The position numbers and the translations under genes are program-made. A stretch of DNA of 64,000 nucleotides. Source: Lachnospiraceae bacterium (GTDB lineage: Bacteria; Bacillota; Clostridia; Lachnospirales; Lachnospiraceae). Below, one piece after another: positions 1-9,656 of this stretch. Below the pieces are notes generated by a model that saw only the letters and a list, made by a program, of their open reading frames with translations, did not search any database and was not told where the DNA came from. Positions within the stretch are counted from its first letter, which is position 1. Each line of letters begins with the position of its first letter. The stretch covers positions 165,133 through 229,132 of the forward strand of contig JAILRA010000033.1 of the NCBI GenBank assembly GCA_024698715.1, written 5' to 3'.

Positions 1-8
1 TCCTGTTT

Positions 9-491
9 TTGAATATCGAACATTTATCATGGAGTCCAATTGTTGTGATATGGCTCCTGGGTTTGGGATGGCTGGTCGAGTTTATCATCAGAAAACATTA
101 CAATCTGTTAAAAACCCTTTTTCTGTCGATGATCACCGTCTCCCTACTGTGTATGTGTACCGAATTATTCGTGTATTCTGCCTGGGAATTGCCTAAATTC
201 CCCGCAATAACTCCGGAATACATAATACCGGGGCTTTGCAGTGCAAACATAATCGCATATTTTGTACTCTCATTCATAGACAAACATTTCATTGAGCACA
301 GTATGATATTCATGTTTTTAAATATCCTCGTGGGTGTTATCCCATGGATAGTTCTTCTTTTTGTAAGGAACGGTCATCCGCCTTTTGCATGGTCGGTATG
401 TCTTGTCGTAAACTGCCTGGCACTTGCAGGTCTGGCTGTATTCAAAGGAAGGACCGTGATATCGGAATTCAAAAAGAGATTTCATATGTGA
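9..491 (+). CDS. Hypothetical polytopic membrane protein, possibly 5'-truncated by the window edge
   Basis: The reading frame is open to the left edge of the window, and the first usable start here is a TTG, so the true start may lie upstream. The 160 residues form about five hydrophobic segments separated by short charged loops, ending in a basic tail. I recognise no family; it is an integral membrane protein of unknown function. It runs toward the minus-strand ABC export operon and ends just before a shared bidirectional terminator, so it belongs to a transcription unit that starts outside the window. Confidence 0.6.
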   Translation: MNIEHLSWSPIVVIWLLGLGWLVEFIIRKHYNLLKTLFLSMITVSLLCMCTELFVYSAWELPKFPAITPEYIIPGLCSANIIAYFVLSFIDKHFIEHSMIFMFLNILVGVIPWIVLLFVRNGHPPFAWSVCLVVNCLALAGLAVFKGRTVISEFKKRFHM

Positions 492-511
492 TGTTTCATT
501 TAATGATAAAA

Positions 512-540
512 AAATAAAACCGGTCATCCCGGTTTTATTT
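512..540. terminator. Bidirectional Rho-independent terminator
   Basis: AAAACCGG (516-523) and CCGGTTTT (529-536) form a perfect stem around the loop TCATC. Further A-T pairs extend it on both sides, giving T-rich runs on either strand. It lies between two convergent genes, so it can end the membrane-protein gene on the plus strand and the ABC export operon on the minus strand. Confidence 0.85.
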
Positions 541-541
541 T

Positions 542-1483
542 TTATTTGGATATGATTATTTTTCCGTCTTTAACTTCAACCCTGACTTTATTGGATTCGA
601 TTCCTGCCATTTCGAGAGTATCCTGAGAAAGCTGCACTCTTCCGGCTTTATCCAGGATCGAATATTCTTCGTGAGATTCAACCTGTGCAAGACTCTCCGT
701 AGTCATATTATCAAGCTGCTCTCTGTATTTTTCCTTCATGATCTTTTCGGTACTTATCTTTCCGTCCGAGATCATGATCACACGGGACACCTTGTTGGCA
801 AGACTGAGATCGTGGGTAACTATAATGATCGTGATGCCCGTTTCTTCATTGATCCGTCTGAAAATATCCTGGATCATATTTGAAGTCTTGGAATCAACCG
901 CACCCGTAGGTTCGTCGGCAAGAAGGATCTGAGGATCGTGAGCAAGCGCAACCGCGATCGCAACTCTCTGTTGTTCACCACCCGACATCTGTGCCGGATA
1001 GGACTGAGCCCTGTGATCTATCCCTATCATTTTAAGAAGGCTCATGGCCTTTTCTCTTCTTTCCTTCTGACTCATCCTGTCGAAATACAAAGGAGCCTCA
1101 ACATTCTGAAGAGCCGTAAAATACGGGAAAAGATTCTGTCCGCTGTTCTGCCATACAAAACCTACCGATTTTCTCCTGTACTCGACAAGACCTTTCTCGT
1201 TCATCGCAAAAAGGTCATGACCGTCCACGTAAAGCCTTCCGGCCGTGGGTTTTTCAAGCCCGCCTATCATATTCAAAAGCGTTGATTTTCCGGATCCGCT
1301 CTTTCCGATTATGGCTACGAGCTCTCCTCTCTTTATCTCGAGTTCAAGTCCCTGAAGCGCAAGTACTTCGACATCGTCAGTCTTATAGATCTTTACAAGA
1401 CCGTCACACACGAGAATGTTGTCGGGTTCGTCTATTCTTATTCCGTTGTTATTTTCCTGAGTAATGTCATTCTGCGGGTACAT
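542..1483 (-). CDS. ABC exporter ATP-binding protein (LolD/MacB type) with an AbrB-like C-terminal tail
   Basis: This is a cytoplasmic ATPase of a MacB/LolD-type exporter. Visible motifs are Walker A GKSGSGKST near residue 60, signature MSGGEQQRVAIA and Walker B ILLADEPTG. The ATPase core fills roughly residues 20-245. The last 40 or so residues (LDKAGRVQLS, then a GI-x-VRVEVKDGKIII pattern) resemble a SpoVT/AbrB swapped-hairpin repeat and are absent from minimal LolD proteins. The ATG has GGAG nine bases upstream and overlaps the preceding ATPase gene by 17 bases, so the two are translationally linked. It is the last gene of the export operon. The transported substrate cannot be told from sequence. 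Confidence 0.9.
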   Translation of the reverse strand: MYPQNDITQENNNGIRIDEPDNILVCDGLVKIYKTDDVEVLALQGLELEIKRGELVAIIGKSGSGKSTLLNMIGGLEKPTAGRLYVDGHDLFAMNEKGLVEYRRKSVGFVWQNSGQNLFPYFTALQNVEAPLYFDRMSQKERREKAMSLLKMIGIDHRAQSYPAQMSGGEQQRVAIAVALAHDPQILLADEPTGAVDSKTSNMIQDIFRRINEETGITIIIVTHDLSLANKVSRVIMISDGKISTEKIMKEKYREQLDNMTTESLAQVESHEEYSILDKAGRVQLSQDTLEMAGIESNKVRVEVKDGKIIISK

Positions 1484-2153
1484 ATCTTAATTCTCCGTCT
1501 TCCATCTCGTATACTGCATCACCGAAACACATTAAGTTCGGATCGTGTGTGGTCATCACTATCGTGATCCCCTCTTTTTCAATAAGTTCTTTGAAAAGTT
1601 TGATGATTCCGAGACCTGTTGCGGTGTCAAGCGCACCGGTAGGCTCATCGGCAAAAATGATCTTGGGCTTATGCGCAACCGCTCTCGCTATGGCTACTCT
1701 CTGCTGTTCACCGCCCGACATCTGCGAAGGCATATGACTCATTCGTTTTTCAAGTCCGACGATCGAAAGCACTTCTTTGATCCTGGCATCGCGATCGCCC
1801 TTGTAATCTGCAAGTTTAAGCGCAAAATCCACATTTTCATACGCACTCATTATGGGGACGAGTGCAACGGACTGGAATACGAAACCGACATGATATCTTC
1901 TCATGGTCTCTCTCTGCCTGATACTCATGCTTCCGACGTCCTTATCGTCAACATACACTTTTCCCGATGTCGGGTCATCAAGCATGCTTAAGATGTTCAA
2001 AAGAGTGGTTTTACCGGATCCGGAACGTCCTTTTAATATCGTCAGTCCTGCGGGCGGAACTTCAAAATCAACGCCCTTCAATACTTCCAGAATCTCATGG
2101 TTTCCGAGTGGGAAACTTTTATGTAAGTCTATTGTCTTAATAATACTGTCCAT
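1467..2153 (-). CDS. ABC exporter ATP-binding protein (LolD/MacB type)
   Basis: A 228-residue ATPase of usual LolD length. It has Walker A GRSGSGKTT near residue 42, signature MSGGEQQRVAIARA, Walker B IIFADEPTG and a switch His in VMTTHD. It is the second ATPase gene in an operon with one very large permease, so the two different ATPases probably form a heterodimer beneath that permease. It overlaps the next gene by 17 bases. It is the plain, untailed partner of the downstream AbrB-tailed ATPase. The family energises export or lipoprotein release by the mechanotransmission mechanism known for MacB; the substrate here is unknown. Confidence 0.9.
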   Translation of the reverse strand: MDSIIKTIDLHKSFPLGNHEILEVLKGVDFEVPPAGLTILKGRSGSGKTTLLNILSMLDDPTSGKVYVDDKDVGSMSIRQRETMRRYHVGFVFQSVALVPIMSAYENVDFALKLADYKGDRDARIKEVLSIVGLEKRMSHMPSQMSGGEQQRVAIARAVAHKPKIIFADEPTGALDTATGLGIIKLFKELIEKEGITIVMTTHDPNLMCFGDAVYEMEDGELRYVPAE

Positions 2154-2210
2154 TTGATCACCAAAATAATTTGTTTTTAATATCCGAATAATTCACAATG
2201 CTGATTAAGA

Positions 2211-5060
2211 TCAGTCTTCACCGAGTTTGATAGCCTTTGTGATATTCATATTCTTGATAATACGATAGATAATGATGAAGCAGACTACAAATACCGCTGC
2301 AACGATCACACCCATTTTTCCGCCGTCCTGAAGTTTACAGATGATACTGAGCGGAATATTGTGTTCCCTCGGCAGGTATACTATGGATATGAGTTTCGTG
2401 AAAAGAAGCGTTGTCAGCATACCGACACCGAATCCCGCAACACAGGCAAAAAACGATGAGAATATCTGCTCGACGATAAGCATTCTGAACACTTCGCCCA
2501 TTGTAAGACCCATCGAACGGTAAATACCGTAGATAAGTTCTCTCTCTTTGATCGTAAGGATCCAGTAGATCAGGAATCCGACGGCACATACCATCAGGGA
2601 AATGATGAATCCGATGGAAAACATTCCGTTCGTAATCTGTATCAGAGTGGAATTTCTCTGATCCGTTATCAGTTCTTCCTGTATCTGCTTGCTCTGTATC
2701 CTTACACCCTTCTCATCCAGATAATCGTTTATTTCATGATAATCCGCATTATTACTCATCTTCATCCAGATTTCGTAAGGTCTCATGTTGAAGACATTTA
2801 CAACAGTATTGTAGTTGGCAACAATAAGATAATTATCTCTCTTTTTGTATATTCCGCCTTCCTGCTCTTCATAAACGACCGACTGATAACCCGGGAAAGA
2901 ATCCACAATACCGACCACGTTTGCACGTGCCGTTGCATATTCCTTATTGGCATCTACGGGAGAAAATCTGCTGTATTCCAGAGAATCACCCACTTCAAGT
3001 TCGTATTTTTCGGCAAGGTTTCTGGAAATCAGAACTCCTTTGGGTTTTGCACCTAGATCGTTCAGATAATGATACCAGTGCTTATCGTTCAATCCGCTCT
3101 GAAGAGAAGCAGTCTCACCGAATTCCTTTGTATTAATACCCATCAGCTGACAGTTGTATTCCTTTTTCCTGTCTATGGTAGCTGTGGTCTTGTTGTCTTT
3201 TACAACCTTGGTCATGCTTTCGACACCGTAATCCTTCAGACCTTCGAATCTGACATAATCGGGTTCCTTGTATCTCCAGAAAGCTTCTCCTCCCATGGAT
3301 GATTTTTTGATGGTTATTGACCATTTTTCCGACAGGACATAATCACAGCCTACATTATATGCGATTCGCTTCTCCATATTCTCATTGACACTTCTTGCCA
3401 GATTGGAATTGAAGATTCCCATGGCAATCGTCATTACAAGAAATACGGATATGAATCCCTGTTTCTTGGTATTTCTGATGATCTGAAGAAAAGCGACATA
3501 CTCGGCCGGCTTCCATTTGTTTCTTCCGAGCTTGTAGATCAGATTGATTATCAGATGTATGATCCTGAGTGCGAAAAGACCGCAGCCTAAAATAAACAGC
3601 GATGAATCAAGGAAGATAACCGGGTCGATCTGTCCGCCTGATATTACGGTAAGAGAAATATTCTCTTTCTGTTTCATATAGTTGAACAAAAGATATCCCG
3701 AAAGTGCAAGAAGAGGGATATCCAGGAAAAATCTCTCCCAGAATGCCTTGGCTTTCGAAGCGTTTTTCTTTGATTTACGTTCAATGATCGTATATCTTGT
3801 AAGAGGAATGACAGGAATGGTCATAAACAGCATTGCAAGGAGGAACGATATTCCCGCAAAGGCCAGCATCATCAGATTCGGTCTGTATATACTGGTATCT
3901 TTCAGGGTAAATACAAGGAACGCATCGGTTCCTGCTCCGAGCTTGCAGAAAAGATATCCGAAAGGCAGTCCCAGAACAGAGCCTATGGCGGATATCACCA
4001 GCGACTGCAGCACATAAAGTCTGATGACCTTAAACCTGCTGACACCACGGCTTTTTAACATTGCTATTTCACCTGTTTCCATTTCCAGGATTCTTCCGGA
4101 GATCATGTAAATAAACAAAAGCAAAAGGGCAATGATTGGAATCTCAAACGTAAACAGGATTATACTGATCGTCTTCTTGCTCTCGATATAAGCAACCAGC
4201 GTATTTCTGAAATTGGTTGAAAAGTTTTCGTCTATATTCTGGAACTGATAAATATATGAGTAGATCTCTTCGGCATTGTTGTAATCGATATATGTATAAT
4301 CAAACAAAACTTTTTCGGTAAAAGAAAAACCGTTTACACAGTAATCTTTTAAAAGTGCCGAATAGTGCTCTTTATCGGTAAACAGACATCTGTCAAAGCC
4401 TCTTAATCGTTTGTCCCAGAAAGGATCTCCGTCGTCTTTTTCCTCGATGATACCTGTAATGACTGCCTGAATTTCTTTTTTCTCGTCATTTACTTTGACT
4501 ACGGACGTATATATCTGTCCGACAGTAAGATTGTCGACATCATAGGATCTCTGTGAAACAACAACAGGAATCGCACCGTTCGCAAGTGCTTCCTTAACTA
4601 TCTCGCTTTCGGAAGATTCAGCTTCCGTAGGCCATACACCGCAGAGGATATCTGCATGTTTCTGAAGATCATCAATATATTCGAAATAGATTTGTCTGGC
4701 TTTTCCCGTAATGCTTTCATCACAGTATCCGGCGGATATTTCAATGATCTGCTGTCTCTGGATAACGGGAATATTGATATAATCGGTCCACTTCTTTTCG
4801 AGCGAATTCATGAAAGCGAGTGCGGAATCCACATCGGAATAATTCTCGCCTTCAAGTTTTCCTTTGGTAGTGATAACGGCAGGATAAACATTGTTCTTTT
4901 CAATATACTCATCGAAGAGATTCTGCATCATTCTGTTAAGGCTTCCTTCCTTAAACATGGGATATATGCTTAAGAAAGCCGACAGAAGAATTACTCCGGT
5001 AAGAAGACAGAAATTAAGCCACTTTTTATTCAGTATTTTGTATTTGATAAACCTTATCAT
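2211..5060 (-). CDS. FtsX/MacB-type ABC transporter permease, large
   Basis: A 949-residue permease with one N-terminal membrane helix (about residues 14-34), an extracytoplasmic domain of about 260 residues, a block of helices at about 300-560, a second extracytoplasmic domain, and three C-terminal helices (about 815-940). This is the duplicated FtsX layout, in which one chain supplies both permease halves. It is preceded by AAAGGA. It lies between the adaptor lipoproteins and the two ATPases, which together make a complete MacAB-like pump. Gram-positive members of this family handle peptides, lipoproteins or antimicrobials; I cannot choose among these. Confidence 0.87.
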   Translation of the reverse strand: MIRFIKYKILNKKWLNFCLLTGVILLSAFLSIYPMFKEGSLNRMMQNLFDEYIEKNNVYPAVITTKGKLEGENYSDVDSALAFMNSLEKKWTDYINIPVIQRQQIIEISAGYCDESITGKARQIYFEYIDDLQKHADILCGVWPTEAESSESEIVKEALANGAIPVVVSQRSYDVDNLTVGQIYTSVVKVNDEKKEIQAVITGIIEEKDDGDPFWDKRLRGFDRCLFTDKEHYSALLKDYCVNGFSFTEKVLFDYTYIDYNNAEEIYSYIYQFQNIDENFSTNFRNTLVAYIESKKTISIILFTFEIPIIALLLLFIYMISGRILEMETGEIAMLKSRGVSRFKVIRLYVLQSLVISAIGSVLGLPFGYLFCKLGAGTDAFLVFTLKDTSIYRPNLMMLAFAGISFLLAMLFMTIPVIPLTRYTIIERKSKKNASKAKAFWERFFLDIPLLALSGYLLFNYMKQKENISLTVISGGQIDPVIFLDSSLFILGCGLFALRIIHLIINLIYKLGRNKWKPAEYVAFLQIIRNTKKQGFISVFLVMTIAMGIFNSNLARSVNENMEKRIAYNVGCDYVLSEKWSITIKKSSMGGEAFWRYKEPDYVRFEGLKDYGVESMTKVVKDNKTTATIDRKKEYNCQLMGINTKEFGETASLQSGLNDKHWYHYLNDLGAKPKGVLISRNLAEKYELEVGDSLEYSRFSPVDANKEYATARANVVGIVDSFPGYQSVVYEEQEGGIYKKRDNYLIVANYNTVVNVFNMRPYEIWMKMSNNADYHEINDYLDEKGVRIQSKQIQEELITDQRNSTLIQITNGMFSIGFIISLMVCAVGFLIYWILTIKERELIYGIYRSMGLTMGEVFRMLIVEQIFSSFFACVAGFGVGMLTTLLFTKLISIVYLPREHNIPLSIICKLQDGGKMGVIVAAVFVVCFIIIYRIIKNMNITKAIKLGED

Positions 5061-5074
5061 TTTTAGTCTTTCCT

Positions 5075-7375
5075 TTAGTTTACAAGAATATCTCCGACAG
5101 ACAGTCCTTTGAGAATGATAGATTTCGTGCTTTCGTTCCCAATATTTTGTCCGATCTTTTTATTTGTTCCGGTAACAACATACTTTTTATATGCTTCGTC
5201 TCCGTTTAAAACCCAGACGTATTCGTACTCTTCGCCGTCAAATGATTTTTCCTTAAAAATGAAATCTCCGGGAACAGCTATCTGACCTTCAAGACGCATT
5301 TTGTCAAAAACCACTTCCATGGTCATGAACTGGCTTTCCCAGTCAAAGAAATCCGTATCTTCCAGCTGTATGCAGTAATTCTTGATATCCGTTGCAGGCT
5401 CGGTGGATTTGACTTTTCCGTTTTCTGTAAAGATATGAGCATATTTGTCCGTATTGCCCGCTATAACTTTCGCCTTATATTCCGTATCTTTGTATATCAG
5501 CGGAATATCATATCCGTAAGCCTGGGGAGTTGATGTGGCAACCTTGATCACATCATCAAAATAAACTACGGTCTCAACCAGTTTTTTGCCTTCTTTGATC
5601 CTGTCACCCGCATCCACTTTAATGGAAGAAATAATACCGTCACATTCAGCATATATGGTTTTGTAACCGGTACCGTCATTTTCTTTTTTGGTTTCGGTCA
5701 GACGCTTGTTTAAGGATGAGAGCGTGCTTGTATGCTCTTTCTTTCTTGAATCCCTGTCATAATCCAGCATCTGAAGATCCATTTCCGATAATTTAACGGA
5801 ATAAGTAAGCGTATTGATCGTATCTTCCAGCATCGCCTTCTTTGCTGCCAGTTCTATACGTTCCGAATCCGTGATGTTATCCGATTCCAGAAGTTTCTTA
5901 ACTTCGTCAAGCTCATACTTTTTTTGTTTTATGTCAAGATTACCCTCTTTGATCGACTTGTCGGTCTTCTCGTATGTTTTGTCCGCATCCTTCAAAAACA
6001 TGTCGTAACTGTTGTTTTCCGACTTGATCTGATTTTCTATGGAGACAATATTACCTTTTTGAGAATCGATGGCAATCTTTATAAGAGCATCTCCTTTTTT
6101 GACTTCATCCAGTTCGTGCACATATATTTCCTCCACGACTCCTTTGTCGGAAGCTTCATATGAAAATGCAGACTCTTCGATATATTTAATTCCCTTTGCC
6201 GAATCAAGCAGTTTATATGTTTCGGTTTTGATCTCGTATGTATCCGCCATTTTAGGCATAGTGGCTTCCTGCGTGTAAAGAACAAGTTCGCCTTCCTCAA
6301 GACCGCTGACTACCTCTACATAGTTATCATCCGACGTTCCTGCTTCAAAATATCTTTTTTCCAGAGTACCGTCGTCATTCTTAACATAAACGAAAACACC
6401 CGTTTCGTCGGTCATATAAGAATCCTTACCCACAACCAGGGAATCGTTTTTATCGTTGTTGTAAAAAACAAGCAGAATGAATTCTCCGACTTCCATGTTC
6501 AGTTCTCTGTCGGCTTTAAATCTTACAACGGGAGAAAGTTTTTTAACTTTGGAATAAGCAACTTCGCTTTCCGTATATTCCATCTGTGTTATAGGGATCT
6601 TCTCACCGTTCACAAATGCAAACTGCGTGGCATACTTTGCATACTGGAATGAATTGAGATCGATATTGGCGGAAATAAACTTGTCTTCCGTATCCGTTAC
6701 TATTACAAGATTCTCTCCTACACCGACATATCTTCCGTCCTTCATATCCTTGATATAGGTTACATATCCGGAATGCTTTGCTTTGATAACGCCTTCATTC
6801 AATACTTTGTTGAGTTCGGAAATGTTTTCTTTAAGTTTTCTGACCGAAAACTCATACATCTCCTCATCATACTTGTAGTTTTCCTCGAAGGCTTCCGTTT
6901 CCTTTTCCTTTGCCTTAACCATATCGTCATTGGCACGGCCCATGTTCTTCTCATAATCAAGCTGTTCTTTTTCCAGTTTGATCTTCTCAACATCAAGGTC
7001 ATGTTTTTTAACTGAAATGGAATGCTGTTCGATCAGGCTCTGCAGTTCCGAATTGGCCTGATCTATCTGCGATCTGATGGAATCCGTATCCGCTTCGACC
7101 AGTACATCGCCTTCTTCAACATGATCGCCGATCTTCACGTTTATCTTTTTTATATAAACACTTTTTTCATAAAAATGGCAGTAATCCGTACCCGAAATAT
7201 TGCCAACGATAACCTTCGGTGTGGAAATATCAGTTCTGAATACCGGCCTGTATGTAGGGGCACTTCCGACAGGTTCCTGTAAAACGGGAATGTCCTCGTT
7301 TGCCGTACATGAGCAAAGGAACATCAATGCAGCAGCAAACAGAGCAATTATTCTGATTTTTTTCAAACTTTTCAT
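5075..7375 (-). CDS. Duplicated HlyD/MacA-like efflux adaptor, lipoprotein
   Basis: A 766-residue secreted adaptor. The N-terminus has a lysine-rich start, a hydrophobic core and a lipobox ending in LCSC, predicting a lipid-anchored protein outside the membrane. Two adaptor units lie in tandem: a first lipoyl-like half near residues 75-100 with a coiled-coil hairpin around 100-190 and barrel segments, then a second unit from about residue 395 with its own lipoyl-like half, a long coiled coil (about 430-550) and barrel. Ordinary MacA-type adaptors are about 350-450 residues, so this is effectively two fused. Its ATG overlaps the stop of the preceding adaptor gene by four bases, indicating tight co-translation. 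Confidence 0.85.
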   Translation of the reverse strand: MKSLKKIRIIALFAAALMFLCSCTANEDIPVLQEPVGSAPTYRPVFRTDISTPKVIVGNISGTDYCHFYEKSVYIKKINVKIGDHVEEGDVLVEADTDSIRSQIDQANSELQSLIEQHSISVKKHDLDVEKIKLEKEQLDYEKNMGRANDDMVKAKEKETEAFEENYKYDEEMYEFSVRKLKENISELNKVLNEGVIKAKHSGYVTYIKDMKDGRYVGVGENLVIVTDTEDKFISANIDLNSFQYAKYATQFAFVNGEKIPITQMEYTESEVAYSKVKKLSPVVRFKADRELNMEVGEFILLVFYNNDKNDSLVVGKDSYMTDETGVFVYVKNDDGTLEKRYFEAGTSDDNYVEVVSGLEEGELVLYTQEATMPKMADTYEIKTETYKLLDSAKGIKYIEESAFSYEASDKGVVEEIYVHELDEVKKGDALIKIAIDSQKGNIVSIENQIKSENNSYDMFLKDADKTYEKTDKSIKEGNLDIKQKKYELDEVKKLLESDNITDSERIELAAKKAMLEDTINTLTYSVKLSEMDLQMLDYDRDSRKKEHTSTLSSLNKRLTETKKENDGTGYKTIYAECDGIISSIKVDAGDRIKEGKKLVETVVYFDDVIKVATSTPQAYGYDIPLIYKDTEYKAKVIAGNTDKYAHIFTENGKVKSTEPATDIKNYCIQLEDTDFFDWESQFMTMEVVFDKMRLEGQIAVPGDFIFKEKSFDGEEYEYVWVLNGDEAYKKYVVTGTNKKIGQNIGNESTKSIILKGLSVGDILVN

Positions 7376-8409
7376 CTTGCAGCCACCTCTTCGTTGCCTT
7401 CCAGTCCCTTTTTGATGATCGCCATACCTTCAACAACGGCGTCAACCTCAACATAGACCGGGATCTTAAATCCGTTCTCATCTACCACAAATACATAATT
7501 TCTTTCATCGGTTGTTTTATAAACGACTTTTTCATCTACATAAACAACGTCTTTTATGATCTCCTTCGGAACGATCACTTCAAACTTTTCGGTATTGACG
7601 TATACGATATCATCACTGACCGGTTTAAAATAAAGTGATTTCGATCCCGACTGATTTTCTTCTATCCTTGTGATCTCCACGTCAAATTCCATCGTCGGCG
7701 AAGTCGCTTTGTAAACCATTCCGACCTCAAATTCAAAATCATCTTTAGATTCCGTATAAAATCCTACATCACCGCTCGCCTGGGTAATGAGATCAGTATT
7801 GGCAACGACGATTCCGTTATCTATTGCATTGCTGATAAAAGTAATGATACCGTCCTCTTTTGCCTTTATGACGCATTTGTCCAGATCCCTCTGTCTCTCG
7901 GCGACTTCGATGTTTTTCAGTTTGATGTCGTCTTCGAGCATTGCGATGGAGGAATTGTATCTTTCTTCCAGTGCCTTATTGTTCTCATCGTCCGGTTTGT
8001 TGGGATCCACATAGATCGACTTCAGTTTTTTCGTGTGCTCGAGAAGAAGTTTATCTTTTTCAAGGTCTTCCCTCGAAGCTTCGAGTTTCTTCTGGAAATC
8101 ATCCGATTTAAAGACAACAAGAACCTGACCGGCTTTTACATAATCGCCGACCGAAATATTAAGTTCCGAAAATTCAAGATTGTCCACGTCCACCGAATAT
8201 GTGTGGTATCTCAGGGAATTCTGGGAAAGTTTCAGTTTGATGGTCGGCTGCATGTCGCCCCTGTGAACTTCGAATGTTTCCGGATCCGTCTTTTGATATA
8301 TATCCTTGGGAATGGTTTCTATTTCATGAATATCGGTTTTCTCACAGCCTGCCAGAAGAGTGATGAACGAAGCAAGCATTATTGAAGCAATTACTTTTTT
8401 AGGTCTCAT
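7372..8409 (-). CDS. HlyD/MacA-like efflux adaptor lipoprotein
   Basis: A 345-residue adaptor and first gene of the export operon. Residues 1-21 form a lipoprotein signal with lipobox LLAGC. A lipoyl-like segment (SVGDYVKAGQVLVVFKSDD, about residues 85-105) is followed by a coiled-coil hairpin of about 85 residues and beta-barrel segments. The length matches single-unit MacA-like proteins. Start context is GGAG six bases before the ATG. The last four bases overlap the next gene, the duplicated adaptor, so two adaptors of unequal size are made in sequence. It probably forms the extracellular part of the pump in a cell that lacks an outer membrane. Confidence 0.85.
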   Translation of the reverse strand: MRPKKVIASIMLASFITLLAGCEKTDIHEIETIPKDIYQKTDPETFEVHRGDMQPTIKLKLSQNSLRYHTYSVDVDNLEFSELNISVGDYVKAGQVLVVFKSDDFQKKLEASREDLEKDKLLLEHTKKLKSIYVDPNKPDDENNKALEERYNSSIAMLEDDIKLKNIEVAERQRDLDKCVIKAKEDGIITFISNAIDNGIVVANTDLITQASGDVGFYTESKDDFEFEVGMVYKATSPTMEFDVEITRIEENQSGSKSLYFKPVSDDIVYVNTEKFEVIVPKEIIKDVVYVDEKVVYKTTDERNYVFVVDENGFKIPVYVEVDAVVEGMAIIKKGLEGNEEVAAR

Positions 8410-8525
8410 TTATTTCTCCAGTCCTAAATCACTTTTTTGTCCAATTATGTATTTTAACACATCGTTCCACAACAAAATATATGACAAATTTTAGTATTTA
8501 TCCTTATTATTTAATGAATTACCTT

Positions 8526-8554
8526 TTGTCATTTTATAATCTTTATGTTATAAT
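8526..8554 (+). promoter_or_regulatory. Sigma-A-type promoter for fructose-bisphosphate aldolase
   Basis: TTGTCA (8526-8531) and TATAAT (8549-8554) are separated by exactly 17 bases. The aldolase start codon at 8618 is preceded by AGGAGG at 8605-8610. The leader is about 55 bases long. The divergent export operon starts at 8409, so this 208-base gap also carries that operon's control region; no clear promoter was picked for it. Confidence 0.8.
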
Positions 8555-8617
8555 CTGATGGAACGCGCATGAAAATCAGATCTGCGCAACATTTTTCTAA
8601 TTTCAGGAGGTTTTAAA

Positions 8618-9586
8618 ATGGCTTTAGTTACCACAACAGAAATGTTTAAGAAAGCCTATGACGGCGGCTATGCAGTCGGCGCTTTCAACGTAAACAATAT
8701 GGAAATCGTTCAGGGTATCACAGAGGCTGCAGGCGAATTAAAGAGCCCTGTAATCCTTCAGGTTTCCAAGGGTGCTCGTGCTTATGCCAACCACACTTAT
8801 CTTGTAAAGCTTGTTGAAGCTGCAGTTATCGAGAATCCCGAAATCCCCATCGCTCTTCACCTTGATCACGGTGATACATTCGAACTTTGCAAGTCTTGTA
8901 TCGACGGCGGATTCACATCAGTTATGATCGATGCTTCTTCCAAATCTTTCGAAGAAAACATCGCTCTTACAAAGCAGGTAGTTGAATATGCTCACGCTCA
9001 CGGTGTAGTAGTAGAAGCAGAACTTGGTACTCTTGCAGGTATCGAAGACGAAGTTGTTGTAGAATCCGGCAAGGAAGCTTACACAAGACCTGAAGAAGTT
9101 GAAGAGTTCGTTTCCAGAACAGGATGTGACTCTCTTGCAATCGCTATCGGTACATCACACGGTGCTTACAAGTTCACAGCAGCTCAGTGTACAAGAAACG
9201 CTGACGGAATCCTTGTTCCGCCACCCCTTCGTTTCGACGTACTCGAAGAGTGCATCAAGAGACTTCCCGGATTCCCCATCGTTCTTCACGGTTCATCTTC
9301 AGTTCCTCAGGAATTCGTTAAGATGGTTAACCAGTACGGCGGAAATATGCCCGATGCTGTAGGTATTCCTGAAGAACAGCTTCGTCAGGCAGCTAAACTT
9401 GCTGTATGTAAGATTAACATCGACTCCGATATCCGTCTTGCAATGACAGGTAATATCAGAAAGTACTTCGCAGAGCATCCCGATCACTTCGATCCCCGTC
9501 AGTACTTAAAGCCCGCTCGTCAGGCTGTTAAGGATATGGTTGCTCACAAGATCATCAACGTTCTTGGTTCTGATGGCAAAGCATAA
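8618..9586 (+). CDS. fba: Class II fructose-bisphosphate aldolase
   Basis: Cytosolic glycolytic enzyme that cleaves fructose 1,6-bisphosphate into dihydroxyacetone phosphate and glyceraldehyde 3-phosphate. It is a zinc-dependent class II enzyme: HLDHGD near residue 85 carries the catalytic Asp and a metal His, EAELGTLAGIED gives the glutamate region, SHGAYKF a further metal His, and VLHGSSSVP the third. The NIDSDIR motif near the C-terminus binds phosphate. The 322-residue length is normal. The gene is monocistronic, with a near-consensus promoter, a strong ribosome site (AGGAGG, seven bases before ATG) and its own terminator, as expected for an abundant central enzyme. Confidence 0.98.
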   Translation: MALVTTTEMFKKAYDGGYAVGAFNVNNMEIVQGITEAAGELKSPVILQVSKGARAYANHTYLVKLVEAAVIENPEIPIALHLDHGDTFELCKSCIDGGFTSVMIDASSKSFEENIALTKQVVEYAHAHGVVVEAELGTLAGIEDEVVVESGKEAYTRPEEVEEFVSRTGCDSLAIAIGTSHGAYKFTAAQCTRNADGILVPPPLRFDVLEECIKRLPGFPIVLHGSSSVPQEFVKMVNQYGGNMPDAVGIPEEQLRQAAKLAVCKINIDSDIRLAMTGNIRKYFAEHPDHFDPRQYLKPARQAVKDMVAHKIINVLGSDGKA

Positions 9587-9609
9587 TTCGGAATTATCCC
9601 GAAAACTAC

Positions 9610-9639
9610 AAAAAGCGCTCGGTTATCCGGGCGCTTTTT
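9610..9639. terminator. Bidirectional terminator after fba
   Basis: AAAAAGCGC (9610-9618) pairs with GCGCTTTTT (9631-9639). Inner pairs extend it to a 13-bp stem with loop TTAT and T runs on both strands. It separates the convergent aldolase and EAL-protein genes and can terminate both. Confidence 0.92.
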
Positions 9640-9656
9640 CTTATGAAAAAATCCAA

